A stretch of 36,604 nt of DNA from Acidobacteriota bacterium (GTDB taxonomy: Bacteria > Acidobacteriota > Vicinamibacteria > Vicinamibacterales > UBA8438), in assembly GCA_015659035.1 (NCBI GenBank), contig DQNS01000038.1, forward strand, positions 1 to 36,604, written 5' to 3'. Under the pieces are notes generated by a model. It did not search any database. It worked only from the letters and a program-made list of their open reading frames with translations, and was not told where the DNA came from. Positions 7,631-15,017 of the stretch are shown here, piece after piece. Every line of letters begins with the position of its first letter. The first letter of the stretch is position 1. The position numbers and the translations under genes were made by a program.

Positions 7631-9769
7631 CTAGTATTCACAGACGGTGGTGATGACCTGCAGGACGTCGTCTGTCTGCGGCAGGATCGCCTCTTCGAGA
7701 TCGGGGTGATAGGCCACGGGGCAATCGAGCGCGCCCACCCGTTTGACCGGTGCGTCCAGATATTCGAAGAGCTCATCGGCGATGCGCGCGGCCACCTCGG
7801 CGCCGAACCCGCACGTCAACTGGTCCTCGTGCGCCACCACCACGCGGCTAATCCGGGAGACCGCCTCGGCGACAGCGGACCAGTCGTAGGGTGCCAGCGT
7901 GCGCAGGTCGAGCACCATGACGCTGATGCCCCGCTGGGCCGCGCGCTCGGCCGCGAGCAGCGTCCGCTGCACGAGGGCACCCCAGGTGATCACCACGACG
8001 TCGGTGCCGTCCCGCCGGATACACGCGCGCCCGAACGGGATCTGGTAGTCCGGTCCGCGGTAGATCGATTTGCTGTAGATCTGACGATACAGATGCTTGT
8101 GCTCGAGAAACAGGACCGGGTCGTCGCACCGGATCGCCGTTCGGAGCAGACCGGCGGCGTCATCGGCGTCACTCGGGTAGGCGATCCGCAACCCCGGGCA
8201 GTGCGCGAAGATGCTCTCACCGGACTGGCTGTGGTACAGCGAGCCGCCACGCAGATAGCCGCCGATCGGCGCCCGGATCACCACCGGGCAAGAATAGGCG
8301 TTGTTCGACCGATACCGCAGCATCGTCAACTCGTCGCGGATCTGCATCATGGCGGGCCAGATGTAGTCGAAGAACTGGATCTCGACCACCGGCTTGAGCC
8401 CACGCACGGCCATCCCGATGGCCCGACCGACGATGTTCGCCTCGGCGAGCGGCGAGTTGAACACGCGCTCGCGTCCAAAGGCGCGTTGGAGGCCCAGCGT
8501 GGCCCCGAAGACGCCGCCCTTGCCTTTCACGGTCGACAAGGCTTCGCCCCGGCTGCAGTCCGCGACGTCTTCGCCGAACACCACGAGCCGCGGGTTCCGC
8601 GTCATCTCGTCCTTGAGCGTGCGGTTGATGGCGGCGACCATCGTGATCGGGTCGCCCTCCGGCGTGCCGGGCACGTCGAACGCGTCCGAGGCCGGGTCCA
8701 CATCTGGCGAATACACGTAGTCGAGCACGGTGGATCGATCCGGCGCGGCCGCAGCCAGCGCCCGGTCGGCGGCGTCCTGAATCTCGTCGTCCACCTCGCT
8801 CGCGATCCACGCCAGGGTGTTGTCGTCGCACAGCTGTTCGCGGGTGAGGAACGCCGAGAAGCGGTCGAGCGGGTCACGCGTCTGTTCCTCGTCGCGCTCC
8901 GCATCACTCTTGTAATGACGCTCGTCATCTGTCTGCGAGTGCGAGTACAGCCGCACGACGTTGGCCTTCACGAGCACCGGACCGCGTCCGCTTCGGGCAT
9001 ACGCGAGGCCGCGACGCATCGCGGCGTAGCTGGCCAGCGCGTCGGTCCCGTCCACGCTGATCACCTCGAGCCCGGGGAACGCCGAGACCAGCCGCGCAAT
9101 GTCGCCACCCGGGGTCTGGATCTCCACCGGGACCGAGATGGCGTAGCCGTTGTCCTCGACGAGGAACACGACCGGCAGCCGTCTCGTGCAGGCGGTGTTG
9201 AGCGACTCCCAGAACTCGCCCTCGCTGGTCGATCCGTCGCCGAGGGACACGTACACGACGTCGCCTTCCGAGCCGGCGCTCGCCTGGGCGACGCTGTTCG
9301 GGAACTGCAGGTAGAACTGGCTCGCCTCAGCGCACCCGACCGCGTGGAGACACTGGGTGGTGACCGCGCTCGAGGCGGAGACGAGATGCAGGTCCGGCTT
9401 GCTCCAGTGCGCCGGCATCTGTCGCCCGCCGGAGATAGGGTCCGCCTTCGCGCCCACCGCCGCGAGGAGCATCTCGTATGGCGTCAGCCCCAGAGTGAGA
9501 CACAACGCCCGGTCGCGGTAATACGGAAAGAACCAGTCGCGGCCCGACTTAAGCTGCATCCCGGCCGCCACGAGGATCGCCTCGTGCCCCGCCCCGCTGA
9601 TCTGGAAGAAGCTCTTGCTCCCCTTCTTGAGCTGGAGCTCCTTGTCGTCCAGCCGCCGCGACAGTAGCATCGTGCGATACAGCTGGAGGAGCTCGTCGCG
9701 CGACAGCCCCTCGTACTGCTGCGTTTTCGGCGCGGTGTTCGCAGCGGGTAAGACCGTCGAACCTTTCAT
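7631..9769 (-). CDS. 2-oxoacid dehydrogenase E1, fused alpha and beta subunits
   Basis: A thiamine-diphosphate enzyme that decarboxylates a 2-oxoacid and hands the acyl group to the lipoyl E2 of a pyruvate- or branched-chain-type complex. The 712 residues fuse two normally separate chains. The alpha part (about 20-345) has the ThDP motif [15 protein letters not shown] (GDG at 177-179) ending in the Asn of VEDNGYAIS, and [12 protein letters not shown]-like phosphorylation-loop residues ([12 protein letters not shown]). The beta part (about 375-712) has [34 protein letters not shown], the PIGGYLRGG loop and LRTLAPYDW near the C-terminus. Single-chain E1 proteins of this kind are typically annotated as branched-chain (2-oxoisovalerate) or dehydrogenase E1 component. 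Substrate cannot be decided here, and no E2 or E3 gene is nearby. No clear ribosome binding site precedes ATG 9769. Confidence 0.9.
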   Translation of the reverse strand: MKGSTVLPAANTAPKTQQYEGLSRDELLQLYRTMLLSRRLDDKELQLKKGSKSFFQISGAGHEAILVAAGMQLKSGRDWFFPYYRDRALCLTLGLTPYEMLLAAVGAKADPISGGRQMPAHWSKPDLHLVSASSAVTTQCLHAVGCAEASQFYLQFPNSVAQASAGSEGDVVYVSLGDGSTSEGEFWESLNTACTRRLPVVFLVEDNGYAISVPVEIQTPGGDIARLVSAFPGLEVISVDGTDALASYAAMRRGLAYARSGRGPVLVKANVVRLYSHSQTDDERHYKSDAERDEEQTRDPLDRFSAFLTREQLCDDNTLAWIASEVDDEIQDAADRALAAAAPDRSTVLDYVYSPDVDPASDAFDVPGTPEGDPITMVAAINRTLKDEMTRNPRLVVFGEDVADCSRGEALSTVKGKGGVFGATLGLQRAFGRERVFNSPLAEANIVGRAIGMAVRGLKPVVEIQFFDYIWPAMMQIRDELTMLRYRSNNAYSCPVVIRAPIGGYLRGGSLYHSQSGESIFAHCPGLRIAYPSDADDAAGLLRTAIRCDDPVLFLEHKHLYRQIYSKSIYRGPDYQIPFGRACIRRDGTDVVVITWGALVQRTLLAAERAAQRGISVMVLDLRTLAPYDWSAVAEAVSRISRVVVAHEDQLTCGFGAEVAARIADELFEYLDAPVKRVGALDCPVAYHPDLEEAILPQTDDVLQVITTVCEY

Positions 9770-9835
9770 GATGGTGGAGTACTATGCGCCGGGGGTGCTC
9801 CGGGCGGTCGGCGTGTGGCCCGCATTACGCAGTCG

Positions 9836-9841
9836 ATTATA
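9836..9841 (-). promoter_or_regulatory. Candidate -10 box for the E1 gene
   Basis: A perfect TATAAT lies on the minus strand about 67 bases before the E1 start codon, in an AT-rich island of a GC-rich region. No good -35 hexamer is found 16-18 bases upstream, so it is only a candidate. The plus strand of the same island reads TTATATA and could serve the divergent cupin gene. Confidence 0.35.
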
Positions 9842-9868
9842 TAGCACGGCGGAGGTCCGCCACGACCG

Positions 9869-10327
9869 ATGGCGCAACACCTGGTAACCTGTTGTAACTA
9901 CATGAGAAATGGGATCAACGGGGCGTGGCCGGCACCGGGTGGTTCGGTGGTCGGATGGGACGAGCTCGAGTTGGAAAAGGTCACCGAGTTGATCTCGCGC
10001 AAGCTGGTCGCCGGTGACCGGCAGATGCTCGTCCAGGTCTATCTGAAGCGCGGCGCGCTCGTGCCGCTGCACAGCCACGAGAGCGAGCAGCTGACCTACG
10101 TGCTCGACGGCATGGTGAAGGTCCGGGTCGACGGGGAGGAGGTTGTCGTGCGCGGCGGTGAGGTCGTGCGGATTCCATCCGGCGTGCCGCACCAGACCGA
10201 GGCACTCGCGGATACGTTCGAGCTCGACCTGTTTAGCCCGGTTCGTTCCGAATGGCTCGGAGAACCCTCCGAGAAGTCAGACGGAAGCGGTCAGAAGACA
10301 GCAGGCAGAAGGCAGAAGAGAATCTGA
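9869..10327 (+). CDS. Small single-domain cupin protein
   Basis: A beta-barrel cupin of at most 152 residues, function unknown. Cupin motif 1 is GALVPLHSHESEQLTYVLDG (metal ligands His, His, Gln/Glu) and motif 2 is GGEVVRIPSGVPHQTE (ligand His). Such one-domain cupins are metal-binding proteins involved in sugar or small-molecule handling, or act as stress proteins. The start is uncertain: ATG 9869, ATG 9902 and GTG 9950 are all possible, and the family-like part begins near GTG 9950 (VVGWDELELEKV). The last 20 or so codons (SEKSDGSGQKTAGRRQKRI) are made entirely of heptad repeat (10271-10320). The natural C-terminus was probably near WLGEP and was extended by repeat insertion. A terminator hairpin starts at the stop codon. 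Confidence 0.8.
   Translation: MAQHLVTCCNYMRNGINGAWPAPGGSVVGWDELELEKVTELISRKLVAGDRQMLVQVYLKRGALVPLHSHESEQLTYVLDGMVKVRVDGEEVVVRGGEVVRIPSGVPHQTEALADTFELDLFSPVRSEWLGEPSEKSDGSGQKTAGRRQKRI
10271..10320 (+). repeat. Heptad repeat forming the 3' end of the cupin gene
   Basis: Degenerate units GAAGTCA, GGTCAGAAGACA and GCAGGCAGAAGGCAGAAG run into the cupin stop codon in sense orientation and are translated as its C-terminal tail. A terminator follows directly. The tract at 10434-10471 is roughly its inverse complement, so the two could pair across the gap between the convergent genes. Confidence 0.75.
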
Positions 10328-10359
10328 AGCCGCCACGTTTGGTTCAGGCGGCGGCTTTT
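10327..10359 (+). terminator. Intrinsic terminator of the cupin gene
   Basis: AAGCCGCC (10327-10334) pairs with GGCGGCTT (10350-10357), with a 15-base loop and a T run at 10356-10359. The stem starts on the last base of the cupin stop codon. Confidence 0.75.
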
Positions 10360-10433
10360 AGAACTGCACCGAGGCTGCGGCCTACTCGACCTGCAGGACG
10401 TTGCGAGAAGCTGGCGAAGCCCTCCACTTCCTT

Positions 10434-10471
10434 TCCTTCTGACTGCTGCCTCCTGACTTCTGCCTTCTGAG
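10434..10471 (-). repeat. Heptad repeat after the rhomboid gene
   Basis: Read on the minus strand, units TCAGAAG, GCAGAAG, TCAGGAG and GCAGCAG begin 11 bases after the rhomboid stop codon. Further downstream is GGAGGGCTTCGCC, which also occurs, with small changes, next to the tracts after ftsZ and the RNase HI gene. Confidence 0.75.
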
Positions 10472-10481
10472 AGCACTCTCC

Positions 10482-11261
10482 TCAGTGCACCCGCCCGTTC
10501 CAGTCGTCGCCGCCGCCACCGGGAAGGACGTTGAACCTCCGGCGCAGCCGGCCCATCTTCCAGCGCAGATACCGGTATTTGATCTCCGCCATCACGCCGA
10601 ACCGGCCAAACTGGGCCAGACCGCCGCCGCCGCCGTATTTCAGATAAACATATCCGACGACGAGCCCACCGAGGTGGGCGATGTGCGCGACGCCGGCGCT
10701 ACGCGGCACCGACAGGAACGTGATGGCCCCGATGATCATCACGAAGTACTTTGCCGGCACCGGGAAGAGGAAGAACATCAGGATCGGCGTGTTCGGGTAG
10801 TAGATTGCGAACGCCACGAGCAGACCGTAAATGGCGCCTGACGCCCCGATGGTCACCGCCAAATACGTCGGTTCGCTGAACGCGAACGGCAGCAGCCCCG
10901 CGACGATCGTCGCCACCCCGGCCCCGGTCCCGGTGATGAAGTAGTAGCGCAGAAAGAAGGGCAACCCCCAGAGACGCTCGAGCTGCACCCCGAACATCCA
11001 CAGGACGAGCATGTTGAACAGGATGTGAGAGAAGCCGCCGTGCAGGAACAGGTAGGTGACCGGCTGCCAGATCCGCAGCCCCGTCAGCACCGCCTGGGGA
11101 CGGAGCCCGAACAGGTCAATGAGCAGACGGCCGAGCGGCGGGATCACCACGCCCGCCACGAAGATGCCGACGTTGGCCCAGATCAGCATCTTCACCGCGG
11201 GGGTCATGATGCCGGGGCCGAACGAGAACTGGGCAGGGCCGCGGGGGTAGACGCGACGCAT
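10482..11261 (-). CDS. Rhomboid-family intramembrane serine protease
   Basis: Rhomboids cut transmembrane substrates inside the bilayer. The 259-residue protein has six or so membrane helices. Conserved motifs are HGGFSHILFNMLVLWMFG (residues 74-91, oxyanion region His and Asn), the catalytic Ser141 in TIGASGAIYG, and the catalytic His196 in VAHIAHLGGLVVGY. The first 20 residues are a short cytoplasmic tail. The C-terminal 50 residues are basic (KYRYLRWKMGRLRRRFNV) and end in a Gly-rich tail. The catalytic dyad is intact, so it should be active. It lies 48 bases downstream of murJ on the same strand and may share its transcript. Substrate unknown. Confidence 0.92.
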   Translation of the reverse strand: MRRVYPRGPAQFSFGPGIMTPAVKMLIWANVGIFVAGVVIPPLGRLLIDLFGLRPQAVLTGLRIWQPVTYLFLHGGFSHILFNMLVLWMFGVQLERLWGLPFFLRYYFITGTGAGVATIVAGLLPFAFSEPTYLAVTIGASGAIYGLLVAFAIYYPNTPILMFFLFPVPAKYFVMIIGAITFLSVPRSAGVAHIAHLGGLVVGYVYLKYGGGGGLAQFGRFGVMAEIKYRYLRWKMGRLRRRFNVLPGGGGDDWNGRVH

Positions 11262-11309
11262 CTGAGCGTTATCGTACCACGGGTCCCAGGACGTCCTGGA
11301 CGAGATGGG

Positions 11310-12959
11310 TCAGCGTGTGCGGGTGCGGCTCCACCGTGCCAGGACCTGATGCCGGGCCTGACTGAACTCGGCGACGCCAAGCAACCGCGCCGCGGCGCCC
11401 AGGACCGCCAGACCCACGCCGAGATCGCAGCCGACGATCAGCACCTGCGTCCATAATCCGGCGCCAGGCCAGCGCGCCGTGAGCCACTGGTTCGCCAGCC
11501 ACACGGCGGCGCCCATCACCACAGCGGCGACGGTGATCCGGGCGAAGCTGTCCGCGATTCTGGCGCCCTCCAGGCCGTCGAGCCGCTGCCGTAGAAGCGC
11601 CAGTAGCAGCGTGGCGTTGCTCAGTGCTGCGATGGCGGTGCCGAGCGCGAGCCCCTGGTAGCCCATCACCCGGACCAGCACCAGGTTCAGCACGATGTTG
11701 AGACCGACCGACCCGACACTGACGAGGGCGGGGGTCAGGCTGGTGCCGAGCGCGTAGAAGCTGGGAACCGCCAGACGCACCGCCGAGTAGCCGATGATGG
11801 CCGGTGCGTAGCAGACGAGCGCCAGTGACGTCGCCTGTGTGTCCGCCGGGGTGAAACTACCGCGCTCGAAGATCAGACGCACGACCGGCACCGCCAGCAC
11901 CACCAGCCCGACCGTCGCTGGTACCATCAGCATCAGCATGAGCCGGAGACTGTGCGAGATCGTTCGCCGCATCTGCTGCAGCTCGCCGAGTGCGGCCTGG
12001 CGGGACAGCACGGGTAACGCGGCGGTCGCGATCGAGACACCGAACACACCGATCGGGAGATACATCACCCGGAACGCCCAGGTGAGCCACGAGACCGCTC
12101 CGGTGCCCTGGCCTGTGGCCAGGATCGTGTTGACCAAGAGGTTGAGTTGCAACGCCGCGCCGGCGAGAGTGCCGGGGCCCATCAACCTCAGCACCTCGCG
12201 GAGGCCGCGATCCGCCAGGTTCAGCGTGACTCGATACCGGAAGCCCTCTCGTCGCAGCACCCAGTACTGGAGGGCGATCTGACCCACGCCGCCCAGCACG
12301 ACGCCGAACGCGATCGCCATGATCGGCTCGACCCCCCGCGGCATTTGCGGCACCAGCACCACGGCGCACAGGATGACGCTGATGTTGAACATCGCGGGTG
12401 ACAGCGCAGGCATGAAGAATCGTCGCAGCGAGTTGAGCATCCCCATGCAGGCGGCGGCGACCGCGACCAGGGTCAGGAAGGGGAGCATCATGCGGGTCAA
12501 GTCGACGGTCAGCTCGAGCTTGCCGGGTACCTCGCCGAAGTCCCGTGCGAACAGCCTGGTCAGCGGCTCGGCGAAGATGATCCCGGCCAGCACCAGGATT
12601 CCGGTGATGACGATCAGCGCGTTGATCAGCTGGGTGCCCAGCCGCCAGGCGGCGTCACGGCCCTCTGTGATCAACCGGCGCGTGAAGGTGGGGACGAACG
12701 CCGCGCTCATCGTGCCTTCCGCGAAGAGATCGCGCATCAGATTGGGGATGCGGAACGCGACGTAGAAGGCGTCCATGGCGTTGCTCGCGCCAAAGAGGTT
12801 CGCGAGCGACATGTCTCGCACAAGTCCGAGGACACGGCTGATCATGGTCGCCAGGCCGATGACGCCGGCCGAGCGGGCCAGGCCGGCGCCGCGGGGGTGG
12901 GAGTCGGTCTCGGGTGCGGGGGTCGCCGCCGCGGGCGCGGCCGGCTCGAGGGGCTTCAT
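11310..12959 (-). CDS. murJ: Lipid II flippase MurJ
   Basis: MurJ moves lipid II across the inner membrane for peptidoglycan polymerisation. The 549-residue polytopic protein of the MOP superfamily has about 14 helices. The start of the first helices (SAGVIGLATMISRVLGLVRDMSLANLFG) and MDAFYVAFRIPNLMRDLFAEG are hallmark MurJ sequences. An Ala/Pro-rich N-terminal segment of about 25 residues precedes the family match, so the true start may be slightly downstream of ATG 12959; no ribosome binding site decides it. The upstream DNA is a dispersed repeat. It supplies the step between MraY/MurG and FtsW/FtsI, encoded in the dcw cluster 3.3 kb away on the other strand. Confidence 0.95.
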   Translation of the reverse strand: MKPLEPAAPAAATPAPETDSHPRGAGLARSAGVIGLATMISRVLGLVRDMSLANLFGASNAMDAFYVAFRIPNLMRDLFAEGTMSAAFVPTFTRRLITEGRDAAWRLGTQLINALIVITGILVLAGIIFAEPLTRLFARDFGEVPGKLELTVDLTRMMLPFLTLVAVAAACMGMLNSLRRFFMPALSPAMFNISVILCAVVLVPQMPRGVEPIMAIAFGVVLGGVGQIALQYWVLRREGFRYRVTLNLADRGLREVLRLMGPGTLAGAALQLNLLVNTILATGQGTGAVSWLTWAFRVMYLPIGVFGVSIATAALPVLSRQAALGELQQMRRTISHSLRLMLMLMVPATVGLVVLAVPVVRLIFERGSFTPADTQATSLALVCYAPAIIGYSAVRLAVPSFYALGTSLTPALVSVGSVGLNIVLNLVLVRVMGYQGLALGTAIAALSNATLLLALLRQRLDGLEGARIADSFARITVAAVVMGAAVWLANQWLTARWPGAGLWTQVLIVGCDLGVGLAVLGAAARLLGVAEFSQARHQVLARWSRTRTR

Positions 12960-12990
12960 CGATCGGCAGGTCGGTGAAAAAGCGCTCCGC

Positions 12991-13028
12991 TTCTCCCTCC
13001 TCCTGTGGAGAGAGGGCCGGGTGAAGGC
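12991..13028. repeat. Dispersed TTCTCCCTCC-type palindromic repeat
   Basis: TTCTCCCTCCTCC-tgt-GGAGAGAGGG is an imperfect hairpin followed by CCGGGTGAAGG. In one minus-strand frame it reads HPALSPQEEGE, the translation typical of a widespread bacterial intergenic repeat (often seen as LTPALSPGEGE). It occupies the leader of murJ, 32 bases before the start codon. Confidence 0.6.
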
Positions 13029-13160
13029 CAGCGGTATTCTCGCGAGAGCCAGCGTACCATAACGCTACCGGCACAAGTTGGCGCCGTCGGTTTCACACTA
13101 ACGAGACGTCGGGGTTATAGGCACTACGTACCGGCTGCAGAAGAAAGCGCTCCGGTTTCT

Positions 13161-13200
13161 AGCCCCTGCGTAGCGGGGCTGAAAGAAAAGCGAGGGCGAG
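13161..13200 (+). repeat. AGCCCC-GCGTAG-CGGGGCT repeat in the ogt leader
   Basis: AGCCCCTGCGTAGCGGGGCT (13161-13180) followed by GAAAGAAAAGCGAGG is a close relative of the two units at 28131-28160 and 28282-28326 (AGCCCC, GCGTAGCGGGGC, TGTRAGAAA, AGCGAGG). It ends at the ogt start codon and seems to supply its ribosome binding region. Confidence 0.75.
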
Positions 13201-13202
13201 CG

Positions 13203-13796
13203 ATGTCGAATGCCACAGCTGTCCGGCGGGCGCGCGCACTGCTGCGGTCGGCGTTGGACCGGGCCGGACATCCGGCGATCCGGTTCGGGCGGATCCCGAC
13301 ACCGGTCGGGATCCTGTTCGTGGGCGCGACCGACAAGGGAGTCTGCGACGTGACGTTCGGTCAGCCGTCGGAGCGACGCTATCGAGCGCGTCTGTTGCGG
13401 TGGTCGCCGGAGGTCCGGCGGGACGACGCCGGGCTGGCCACGGTACGCGAGGAACTGAGGGCGTATTTCGCCGGCGAGCTCACCCGGTTCTCGCTGGCGG
13501 TGGACCTCCGCCAGGTGACACCGTTCACGGCGCGGGTGCTACGGGAGACACAGAAGATCCGGTTCGGCCAGGTGACCAGCTATGGGGCGCTTGCCGCACG
13601 GATCGGGTCACGCCGCGCAAGCCGCGCTGTCGGCGGCGCGCTCGGACGCAACCCGGTCCCGATCATCATTCCCTGTCATCGCGTCATCGCGCAGGGCGGA
13701 CGGCTCGGGGGGTTCACCGGCGGGTTGCCAACCAAACGGATCCTGCTGGGGCTCGAGGGGTACCGCCTCCCAGAGCCGTCTGGGAGGCTCTTCTGA
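13203..13796 (+). CDS. ogt: Methylated-DNA--protein-cysteine S-methyltransferase
   Basis: A suicide DNA-repair protein that transfers the alkyl group of O6-alkylguanine to its own cysteine. The 197-residue protein has the full motif IIPCHRVIAQGG with acceptor Cys158, and a helix-turn-helix-like region before it (TSYGALAARIGSRRASRAVGGALGRNP, including the Asn hinge). The N-terminal domain is short and degenerate (IPTPVGILFVGATDKGVCDVTFG). ATG 13203 is chosen because the family match starts soon after and GAGGG lies a few bases upstream; the longer open frame runs into repeats. Its last codons form a perfect 10-base-pair hairpin. It is divergent from murJ. The call could be ogt or the C-terminal ada domain; no Ada N-terminal metal site is present. 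Confidence 0.9.
   Translation: MSNATAVRRARALLRSALDRAGHPAIRFGRIPTPVGILFVGATDKGVCDVTFGQPSERRYRARLLRWSPEVRRDDAGLATVREELRAYFAGELTRFSLAVDLRQVTPFTARVLRETQKIRFGQVTSYGALAARIGSRRASRAVGGALGRNPVPIIIPCHRVIAQGGRLGGFTGGLPTKRILLGLEGYRLPEPSGRLF
13765..13788. terminator. Hairpin at the convergent ends of ogt and the STN gene
   Basis: GCCTCCCAGA (13765-13774) and TCTGGGAGGC (13779-13788) form a perfect 10-base-pair stem with a 4-base GCCG loop. It lies inside the last codons of ogt, 28 bases from the end of the opposing gene. The T run after it is weak (TCTTCT), so it may be a bidirectional or Rho-assisted terminator, or an RNA-stabilising stem. Confidence 0.5.
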
Positions 13797-13815
13797 AAGT
13801 TCGACCGCCTACGGG

Positions 13816-14571
13816 TTATGGCCGGGGGATGGTGGTCTCGGACCTGCCGCTGGTCTCGGGCACGGGCGTGGAGCCGAAGGCGCCGGTCAGAACGTTCACC
13901 GTCGCTTGGCGCGGGTCGGTGGTCCCCATCGGCATCCCCGGGCGGGCCGCCGGTACGGTGCCGACCACCGGCTGCACCGCAGCCGGCTGCTGTGGCTCGA
14001 CCCTTGCGCCGTCGGGCTGCTGTAGCAGCCGTTGCAGCTGACCGAACTGCTCCTGCTGTGCGGCGCTCACCGTGAACGGTGTCCGGCCGCGCGGGGCGCT
14101 CGGGACGACTCCGAGCCGTTGCCCAAACGCGCCGCTGGCCGTAGGCGTCGAAGCCGCCGCCCTGCCGGGCGAGGCCACGGTGGCGACCCGTGCGGCCGGC
14201 CTGCTGGTGGCCAGGATCAGGATACGGTCGAAGCGCGAAACGCCGTCGCTCGTGGCGGCGCGGGGAGCCGCCAGGTAACCGCTGGCCGTGCGGAGCAGCG
14301 TGCGCAGGGCCTTGGCTTCGGGCACGTCGACGAGCTCTATCGTCACGGTCTGGTCGACCAGCTCGTCGGCGTCGATGATTGCCGTGTTCCCGACCCGGCC
14401 CCATTCGGCGAGGATGTCCGTGATCCGGGCATCCTGGGCGCGGATCGTAACGCGGCCGTTGTTCATCGACAGCTCGAACCCGCTGGCTGCAGCCGCCGGC
14501 GCCGTCAGTGCCGCCGTAAGCAGACCAGCGACCGCATGTATCCCGACCCGTTCGAAAGCCGCCCACACCAT
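13816..14571 (-). CDS. Exported protein with a secretin/TonB STN-like domain
   Basis: A 251-residue protein with a signal peptide (VAGLLTAALTAPAAAASG, likely cut near residue 30). The segment at about 33-102 has the pattern of a secretin and TonB short N-terminal domain: NGRVTIRAQDARITDILAEW, then DQTVTIELVDVPEAKALRTLL. No secretin pore domain follows. The C-terminal 150 residues are Ala-, Pro-, Thr- and Gln-rich and probably disordered. It may be a periplasmic partner of a secretin or pilus system, or a stand-alone lattice-binding domain. No secretion genes are nearby. It converges with ogt. Confidence 0.6.
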   Translation of the reverse strand: MVWAAFERVGIHAVAGLLTAALTAPAAAASGFELSMNNGRVTIRAQDARITDILAEWGRVGNTAIIDADELVDQTVTIELVDVPEAKALRTLLRTASGYLAAPRAATSDGVSRFDRILILATSRPAARVATVASPGRAAASTPTASGAFGQRLGVVPSAPRGRTPFTVSAAQQEQFGQLQRLLQQPDGARVEPQQPAAVQPVVGTVPAARPGMPMGTTDPRQATVNVLTGAFGSTPVPETSGRSETTIPRP

Positions 14572-14613
14572 CTTCGGCAGTATAGTGCGTCCTCGCCCCG
14601 AATCATCAAGAGA

Positions 14614-14979
14614 TCACGGGAATCTGGATTCGAGATGGATAGCGCCCTTGCAGACCGCGGGTGCGACGTCGGCCTGCTGCACGCATGCCATCCGCTGCGC
14701 GCGGTGGTGCTCGATGACCTTGGCGAGGATCTCCGGTAGCTGGACACGCGGTTCGTAGTCGACCAGGTTCCCAAGGCTCGGCGACCAGCGCCATGCCGGC
14801 TCGTTGGTGATCGTGTCGATCGCGTAGCCGAATCGAGGGTGGGTCTTGAGCGGTTCGATGTTGTCGATCGACCTGGTGGACAGGTCGTCCAGGACGAACA
14901 CGTCATGCTCGGCCTCGAGCAGCGCGTGGGCGAGATAGGAACCGATGAATCCGGCCCCACCAGTGATCAGTGTCTTCAT
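14614..14979 (-). pseudogene. NAD-dependent nucleotide-sugar epimerase, internally deleted
   Basis: The 121-residue frame begins like a complete extended-SDR epimerase or dehydratase: MKTLITGGAGFIGSYLAHAL with the NAD-binding Gly motif at residues 7-13, then VFVLDDLSTRS. After about residue 61 it jumps to a sequence typical of the family's C-terminal end (GNLVDYEPRVQLPEILAKVIEHHR). The middle, about 200 residues including the catalytic YxxxK and Ser, is missing. The reading frame is kept, so this looks like one clean in-frame deletion of a UDP-glucose 4-epimerase or UDP-glucuronate decarboxylase-type gene. It cannot be an active enzyme. A heptad repeat lies directly before its ATG. Confidence 0.8.
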
Positions 14980-15005
14980 TCTGACTTCCGACTGCTGACT
15001 TCTCG
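14980..15005 (-). repeat. Heptad repeat after ychF
   Basis: Read on the minus strand, GAAGTCAGCAGTCGGAAGTCAG begins 13 bases after the ychF stop codon and ends directly at the ATG of the deleted epimerase gene. The orientation is the same as in the other tracts relative to the upstream gene. Confidence 0.75.
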
Positions 15006-15017
15006 AGCACGGCGGAG

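Noticed and set aside
7706-9667. A 653-codon open frame on the plus strand opposite the E1 gene
   Set aside because: Low-complexity antisense of a well conserved enzyme; no domain recognised.
9884-9898. GTAAC direct repeats 10 bases apart near the cupin start, as an operator
   Set aside because: Two short copies only, with no regulator or conserved context; chance is likely.
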